From: Pseudomonas azerbaijanoccidentalis
GTDB taxonomy: Bacteria; Pseudomonadota; Gammaproteobacteria; Pseudomonadales; Pseudomonadaceae
DNA length: 64,000 nucleotides
Assembly: GCF_019145495.1 (NCBI RefSeq)
Contig: NZ_JAHSTU010000005.1
Location: 310,001-374,000, forward strand
Direction: 5' to 3'
Both the position numbers and the translations under genes were made by a program. The notes under the pieces were generated by a model. That model saw only the letters and a program-made list of their open reading frames with translations. It made no database searches and was not told where the DNA came from. This document shows, piece after piece, positions 59,405 to 64,000 of the stretch (position 1 is the stretch's first letter; each line of letters opens with the position of its first letter).

Positions 59405-60208
59405 ATGTTGCATATCACCATGATCGGCTGCGGCGCCATTGGCGTCGGCGTGCTCGAACTGCTGGAGAAAGACCCGCAGCTGTGCGTCGACTACGTCATC
59501 GCCTCGACCGGCTCCGAAGAACTGGTGCGCCAACGCTTGGCCAGTTTCAAACAACCGCCGCAGGTACTGACGGCTCTCCCGGCCGACGCGCGCCCCGACC
59601 TGCTGGTCGAGTGCGCCGGCCATAAAGCCATCGAAGAACATGTGCTGCCGGCACTGGAGCGTGGCATTGCGTGTCTGATCGTCTCGGTCGGCGCGCTGTC
59701 CGAAGTCGGCCTGGTAGAACGCCTTGAGGCCGCTGCTGAACGCGGCAAGACCCGCATCGAATTGCTGCCCGGCGCCATCGGCGGCATCGATGCTTTGTCG
59801 GCGGCCAAGGTTGGCGGCCTGGACTCGGTCAAATACACCGGACGCAAACCGGCGCGGGCCTGGAAAAACACCCCGGCTGAACAGGCCTTTGACCTGGACA
59901 GCCTCACCGAAGCCACGGTGATTTTCCAGGGCAGTGCCCGCGAGGCGGCGCACCTCTACCCGAAAAACGCCAACGTCGCCGCAACTTTGTCACTGGCCGG
60001 GCTCGGCCTGGATCGCACCCACGTAACGCTGATCGCCGATCCGCAAAGCGAAGAGAACGTCCATCACTTCGAAGCCCGCGGTGCCTTTGGCGGTTTCGAA
60101 CTGAGCCTGCGTGGCAAACCGCTGCTGGCCAACCCGAAGACCTCGGCGTTGACCGTCTACAGCGTCGTCCGCGCTTTGGGCAACCACGCCCATGCGATTT
60201 CGATTTAG
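59405..60208 (+). CDS. Aspartate dehydrogenase-like protein
   Basis: 267 residues. NAD-binding GCGAIGVGVLELL at the start, LLVECAGHKAIEEHVLPAL, LPGAIGGIDALSAAK, and the conserved YPKNANVAATLSLAGLGLDR of the AspDH (NadX) family. NadX makes iminoaspartate for NAD synthesis, but no nadA/nadB is present here; within this operon it more likely acts on an amine or amino acid intermediate (inference). Confidence 0.88.
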   Translation: MLHITMIGCGAIGVGVLELLEKDPQLCVDYVIASTGSEELVRQRLASFKQPPQVLTALPADARPDLLVECAGHKAIEEHVLPALERGIACLIVSVGALSEVGLVERLEAAAERGKTRIELLPGAIGGIDALSAAKVGGLDSVKYTGRKPARAWKNTPAEQAFDLDSLTEATVIFQGSAREAAHLYPKNANVAATLSLAGLGLDRTHVTLIADPQSEENVHHFEARGAFGGFELSLRGKPLLANPKTSALTVYSVVRALGNHAHAISI

Positions 60209-60217
60209 GGGATTGCG

Positions 60218-61714
60218 ATGACTTTCGAACAAACTTTACCCATCTGCATCGCCGGCGAATGGCGATTGGGCCGCGGTGATCGCTATGCCACGTGCTACCC
60301 CGCCACCGGCGAAACCGTTGCCTGGCTCAATGCGGCGAGCGTTGAAGACGTTGAAGAGGCCGTGCAAGGCGCCCATCAGGCGTTTTTGCACAGCGGCTGG
60401 GCGCAGCGCAAACCCCATGAACGGGCCAGCGTGCTGTATCGCATTGCCGAGTTGATCCGTGAGCGCAGCGAAGAACTCGCGCAATTGCAACGCCAGGACA
60501 ATGGCAAGCCGATCAACGAAACCCGTGCTCTGGTGGCCAGTGCCGCCGGCACTTTCCAGTTCTTCGCGTCGGCTTGTGAAACCCTCGAAGAAACCATCAC
60601 GCCGTCCCGTGGTGATTTCGTCAGCATGAGTGTTTACGAGCCGATGGGTGTGATCGCCGCGATTACACCGTGGAACTCGCCGATTGCCAGTGAAGCGCAG
60701 AAAGTCGCTCCGGCGCTGGCGGCCGGCAATGCCGTGGTCATCAAACCGGCGGAAATCACGCCATTGATGGCCTTGCAACTGGCGCGTATCTGCGAAGACG
60801 CAGGGTTGCCCAAAGGCCTGCTCAGCGTGCTACCGGGCAAAGGTTCGCTGCTTGGCGATGCACTGACCCGTCATCCGCTGGTCAAGCGTGTGTCGTTCAC
60901 GGGTGGCACCAAGACCGGTAAACACATTGCCCACATCGCTGCCGACAAGATGATGCCAGTGTCACTGGAGTTGGGCGGCAAATCGCCGACCATCGTCCTT
61001 GATGACGCCGACCTCGACCATGCCGTGGCCGGCGTGTTGTACGGCATTTTCAGTTCTTCGGGCGAAGCCTGCATCGCCGGTTCACGGCTGTTCGTCGCTC
61101 GCGCGCTGTACGAACCGTTCATGGCGCGCCTGGTAGCCGCCGCGGCCGAGTTGCGCGTCGGCGATCCGGCGGACGAGCGGACGCAAATGGGCCCGCTGAT
61201 CAGCGCCGCTCACCGCGAGTCAGTAGAACGCTATGTGGCGCTCGGGCTGGCCGAAGGCGGCCGTCTGCTGCTCGGTGGCACGCGCCCCACTGGCGGCGTT
61301 TACGACCAGGGTTACTACTACCCGCCGACCATCCTCGAAGGTTTGAACAACAGCCAGCAAGTGTGCCAGGAAGAAATATTTGGTCCGGTGCTGGTGGCCA
61401 TGCCGTTTGACGACGAAGCGCAATTGCTCGAGCAGGCCAACGACAGCTTGTACGCCCTCGCCGCTGGCATCTGGACCGGCGATTACAAGCGCGCCTGGGC
61501 CCTGGGTCGAAAAATCCAGGCCGGTACGGTGTGGATCAACACCTACAAGCAGTTCTCGATTTCCACCCCGATCGGTGGCTGGCGCGACAGCGGCCTGGGC
61601 CGTGAAAAAGGCCGCCTGGGCATCCTGCAGTACATGGAACAGAAAAGCCTTTATTGGGGCATGAATGAACAGCCACTGGCCTGGGCCGGTGTGCAACGAG
61701 AGGTAGGGTTATGA
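60218..61714 (+). CDS. NAD(P)-dependent aldehyde dehydrogenase
   Basis: 498 residues, the usual length. Cofactor region VIAAITPWNSPIASEAQKVA, FTGGTKTGKHIA, catalytic Glu in SLELGGKSP and Cys in SGEACIAGS (SGQxC-like). It oxidises an aldehyde to the acid; the ThDP enzyme upstream may supply it. It overlaps the VOC gene by 4 bases. Confidence 0.93.
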   Translation: MTFEQTLPICIAGEWRLGRGDRYATCYPATGETVAWLNAASVEDVEEAVQGAHQAFLHSGWAQRKPHERASVLYRIAELIRERSEELAQLQRQDNGKPINETRALVASAAGTFQFFASACETLEETITPSRGDFVSMSVYEPMGVIAAITPWNSPIASEAQKVAPALAAGNAVVIKPAEITPLMALQLARICEDAGLPKGLLSVLPGKGSLLGDALTRHPLVKRVSFTGGTKTGKHIAHIAADKMMPVSLELGGKSPTIVLDDADLDHAVAGVLYGIFSSSGEACIAGSRLFVARALYEPFMARLVAAAAELRVGDPADERTQMGPLISAAHRESVERYVALGLAEGGRLLLGGTRPTGGVYDQGYYYPPTILEGLNNSQQVCQEEIFGPVLVAMPFDDEAQLLEQANDSLYALAAGIWTGDYKRAWALGRKIQAGTVWINTYKQFSISTPIGGWRDSGLGREKGRLGILQYMEQKSLYWGMNEQPLAWAGVQREVGL

Positions 61715-62676
61715 GCGTTTTAGGCATTGATGAAGTCACCTACGGTGTCGAGGACCTGGAAACCAGCGCACGGTTTTTCAGTGACTGGGGCCTGAGCAAA
61801 GTCAGCGAACAACCTGACGAAGTGATCTTCGAAACCCTCAACGGCTGCCGCGTGGTGCTCGCCGACATCAACAAAGCCAGCCTGCCGCCGGCCATCGAGC
61901 CGGGCTCGACGGTGCGCGAAGTGGTGTGGGGCGTCGAAAGCGATGCCGACCTGAAACTTTACAGCGAACGAATCGCCAACGATCCGGGCTTCATCGAAGC
62001 CAACGGCCGTATCGGTTGCACTGACCCCAATGGCCTGGCGATCCGCCTGCAAGTGACCCGCAAGCGCGAACTGCAGATCGAATGCAGCGGCCATAACACC
62101 TGGCAAACCAAGGGCCGGATCAACAAGGCTGCGCCGATCTACGAACGCGCTACACCGATCGAGGTCGGGCATGTGGTGTTTTTCGTCAAGGACGTCAACG
62201 CCTGCGAAGCCTTCTATCACGAGCGGTTCGGCTTTCAGGCCTCGGATCGCTATCCGGATCGAGGTGCGTTCCTGCGCACCGCTGAAGAAGGCGGCCACCA
62301 CGACCTGTTCATGCTGCAACTGCCCGCCCCTCGCGCCGGCCTGAATCACGTCGCTTTCACCGTGCGCGATGTTCACGAAGTATTCGGTGGCGGCATGCAC
62401 ATTTCCCGCAGCGGCTGGGCTACGGAAATCGGCCCCGGCCGCCATCCGGTGTCTTCGGCGTTCTTCTGGTACTTCAAGAACCCGGCCGGTGCGCTGGTCG
62501 AGTACTACGCCGACGAAGACCAACTGACCGGTGAATGGGAACCGCGCACCTTCGAACCCGGCCCGACCGTTTTCGCCGAATGGGCGATTGCCGGCGGCAT
62601 CGATGGCAATACGCGCCGCCAGCAAAACGTCGAGGCGCCGCAAGGCAAGTTCCTGACTGACAAACCGAAGCCCTGA
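61711..62676 (+). CDS. VOC-family extradiol-type dioxygenase
   Basis: 321 residues with two vicinal-oxygen-chelate modules. The C-terminal one has the metal triad His154 (EVGHVVFF), His213 (LNHVAF) and Glu264 (LVEYYADED), the 2-His-1-Glu set of type I extradiol dioxygenases. Active-site His and Tyr further in are not certain. It could cleave a catecholic ring made by the Rieske system. Confidence 0.87.
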   Translation: MSVLGIDEVTYGVEDLETSARFFSDWGLSKVSEQPDEVIFETLNGCRVVLADINKASLPPAIEPGSTVREVVWGVESDADLKLYSERIANDPGFIEANGRIGCTDPNGLAIRLQVTRKRELQIECSGHNTWQTKGRINKAAPIYERATPIEVGHVVFFVKDVNACEAFYHERFGFQASDRYPDRGAFLRTAEEGGHHDLFMLQLPAPRAGLNHVAFTVRDVHEVFGGGMHISRSGWATEIGPGRHPVSSAFFWYFKNPAGALVEYYADEDQLTGEWEPRTFEPGPTVFAEWAIAGGIDGNTRRQQNVEAPQGKFLTDKPKP

Positions 62677-62689
62677 GCGGGCCACGAGC

Positions 62690-63007
62690 ATGAGCGAATC
62701 ATTGCTGGTGACCGTGCTGCTCAAGCACGACCAATCGAAGAACCTGGAAGACATTCAGCGACACATGAAACAGCAGGACTGGTGGGAGCGCTTTCCCCCG
62801 CAAGGCGTCGAAGTGGTGTCCTGGACCGTGGCCATGGGCCTGGGCCAGATCGTCACCCTGCGTTTGCCGCCAAGCCTGCTGCCGACCCTCAACGTCGAGC
62901 TCGAACGCTCGGCCTGGGGTGTGTTCAGCACCGAAGTGTTCCCGACTTATGACTTTATCCCCGTGCGCGAAACGATCCGCGAACGGGTACGCAACGGAGG
63001 TCAATGA
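62690..63007 (+). CDS. Small protein of unknown function in the catabolic operon
   Basis: 105 residues, single-domain ferredoxin-like pattern: LLVTVLLKHDQSKNLEDIQR, a tryptophan pair (QDWWERFP), then VVSWTVAMGLGQIVTLRLPP. It resembles small monooxygenase/NIPSNAP-like or enzyme-accessory proteins but has no clear family. It sits directly before the next small gene (1-base gap). Confidence 0.7.
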   Translation: MSESLLVTVLLKHDQSKNLEDIQRHMKQQDWWERFPPQGVEVVSWTVAMGLGQIVTLRLPPSLLPTLNVELERSAWGVFSTEVFPTYDFIPVRETIRERVRNGGQ

Positions 63008-63008
63008 C

Positions 63009-63236
63009 ATGAGCAATACCGAACCCTATCTGCAGCCCAATCAGGCCCGCAAGCGCCCCAACACCCAGTTCGAAGAGTTGCTGGGCGACTCCATCGAACG
63101 CGCCTTCGGCAATGGCGTGACCGAGTTGCCCGACCTGCTCGCGCACCTCAACCTGGCGGGTCCGCCCTGCCCGCTGACCACCGGCGAGTGGACGCCGGAC
63201 GCCTATAAAACCCTGATGGCTCGACTGGGCGAATGA
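63009..63236 (+). CDS. Small recombinase-like helix-turn-helix protein
   Basis: 75 residues from ATG 63009: YLQPNQARKRPNTQFEELLG, DSIERAFGNGVTELPDLLAH, then GPPCPLTTGEWTPDAYKTLM. Databases describe such proteins as 'recombinase-like helix-turn-helix'; they are found beside Rieske oxygenase genes, and no recombination role is implied. It may regulate the operon or help the oxygenase. Confidence 0.75.
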   Translation: MSNTEPYLQPNQARKRPNTQFEELLGDSIERAFGNGVTELPDLLAHLNLAGPPCPLTTGEWTPDAYKTLMARLGE

Positions 63237-63257
63237 CCCGCCAGAGGTAAATAAGAA

Positions 63258-64000
63258 ATGAACATGAACACAACCGTTGATCCTGTAGAAAACCTCCTGG
63301 CAAATGGCTTGAAGAACCTCTGGTTCCCGGTCCTGCCGAGCGACCAACTGGGCGAGAAGCCGGTGTCGATCCGTCGACTGGGCTACAAGATTGCCCTGTG
63401 GCGTGACAATGACGGCAGCGTGCATGCCCTGGAAGACCACTGCCCGCATCGCGGCGCGCCGCTGTCCCAGGGCCCGGTATTGGGCGATCGTCTGCAATGC
63501 CCTTATCACGGCGTCGAAGTGCGTTGCGACGGCACTGTCACCAAAGTGCCCGGCAGCCCTGGTTGCAAACTCGAAGGCAGCCGCCCGACCCGGATGTTTC
63601 ACACCCGTGAAGCCGCCGGCGCGATCTTTCTCTACAACGCTGCCGAACCGCACGTTGAAACGCCGCCGGAACTGGTGCTGCCCGAGCAGCTGACTTCCCC
63701 GCAGTGGAGCAGTTTCGTCTGCTACGCCGAGTGGAAAGGCGACTACCGCTACGTCATCGACAACGTCATGGACCCGATGCACGGCACCTACCTGCACAAG
63801 ATGTCGCACTCCATGAGCGAAGGCGAAGCCACCGCCAAGTTCGTCACCCGCGACACCGAGAAAGGCTTCTTCTTCGAGAAGGAAGGCCAGCGAGGGGTGA
63901 ACTTCGACTGGACCGAATTCATGGACGACAGCTGCCATTGGCTGCGCCTGGAAATCCCTTATCCGAAAACCGGTGGCCCGGGCGGCAACTTCACCATCAT
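63258..64000 (+). CDS. Rieske aromatic-ring oxygenase, alpha subunit (partial)
   Basis: The first 247 residues; the gene runs off the right edge. The Rieske [2Fe-2S] ligands are Cys62, His64, Cys81 and His84 (CPHRGAPL ... CPYHGVEV). The catalytic-iron part DNVMDPMHGTYLH gives His175 and His180. It hydroxylates or demethylates an aromatic ring using electrons from a reductase that must lie beyond the window or elsewhere. The start at 63258 has GAGG upstream; a second Met two codons on is possible. Confidence 0.93.
   Translation, partial: MNMNTTVDPVENLLANGLKNLWFPVLPSDQLGEKPVSIRRLGYKIALWRDNDGSVHALEDHCPHRGAPLSQGPVLGDRLQCPYHGVEVRCDGTVTKVPGSPGCKLEGSRPTRMFHTREAAGAIFLYNAAEPHVETPPELVLPEQLTSPQWSSFVCYAEWKGDYRYVIDNVMDPMHGTYLHKMSHSMSEGEATAKFVTRDTEKGFFFEKEGQRGVNFDWTEFMDDSCHWLRLEIPYPKTGGPGGNFTI

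Noticed and set aside
57484..59439. Minus-strand frame of 651 codons
   Set aside because: Antisense to the ThDP enzyme gene, which has complete family motifs; high GC at third positions explains the open frame.

Overview
The window looks like a chromosome segment of a Pseudomonas, most likely of the P. fluorescens group. It has high GC, short intergenic REP/REPIN elements of Pseudomonas type (the 'gggagctagcctgctagcga' kind), a GC-rich tandem intergenic repeat typical of these genomes, and a full-length Mu-like prophage. All calls were made by reading the sequence; no database search was run.

1-3600: the end of a sigma-54 activator, then a minus-strand operon mmsA, malonate semialdehyde decarboxylase, nitronate monooxygenase (NMO). 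By known biochemistry these three fit catabolism of 3-nitropropionate: NMO gives malonic semialdehyde, which goes to acetyl-CoA or acetaldehyde. 3611-38325: a transposable Mu-like prophage of 34.7 kb with TG...CA ends, a GTGTA target duplication on both sides and three GTGCCA-type end-binding sites at each end. Its order is repressor and operators, Ner-like regulator, DDE transposase, ATPase, early genes, mor, a lysis cassette (holin, transglycosylase, Rz and nested Rz1), terminase, portal, head, protease/scaffold, capsid, and a contractile tail with sheath, tube, frameshifted chaperone, tape measure, baseplate, fibre and fibre chaperone. Two near-identical RNA elements in the early region fold as type II hammerhead ribozymes, with four covarying base pairs between the copies. 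Accessory 'moron' genes lie at 13366, 21714 (minus) and 33824.

38331-39590: a tandem array of about 385-bp units. 39574-48653: MOSC protein, LysR regulator, a second NMO operon (NMO, cytochrome b561, acetate-permease-like symporter, DUF485), a second LysR, and two MFS exporters. A shared box (GTAAARTGATNATT) lies in front of the mmsA operon, between MOSC and LysR-1, and between the DUF485 operon and LysR-2, which suggests one regulon.

48977-50542: D-cysteine desulfhydrase and, convergent to it, an EF-hand protein carrying two EGKCGEGKCG blocks like those of HvfA-type modified peptides. 51171-64000: a long plus-strand catabolic operon, open at the right edge: an ABC importer, SDR, cupin, alpha/beta hydrolase, IclR regulator, a second SDR lacking YxxxK, ThDP enzyme, aspartate-dehydrogenase-like protein, aldehyde dehydrogenase, extradiol-type VOC dioxygenase, two small proteins and a Rieske oxygenase. 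Its substrate cannot be read from the sequence. A perfect 16-bp palindrome upstream is a likely IclR operator.
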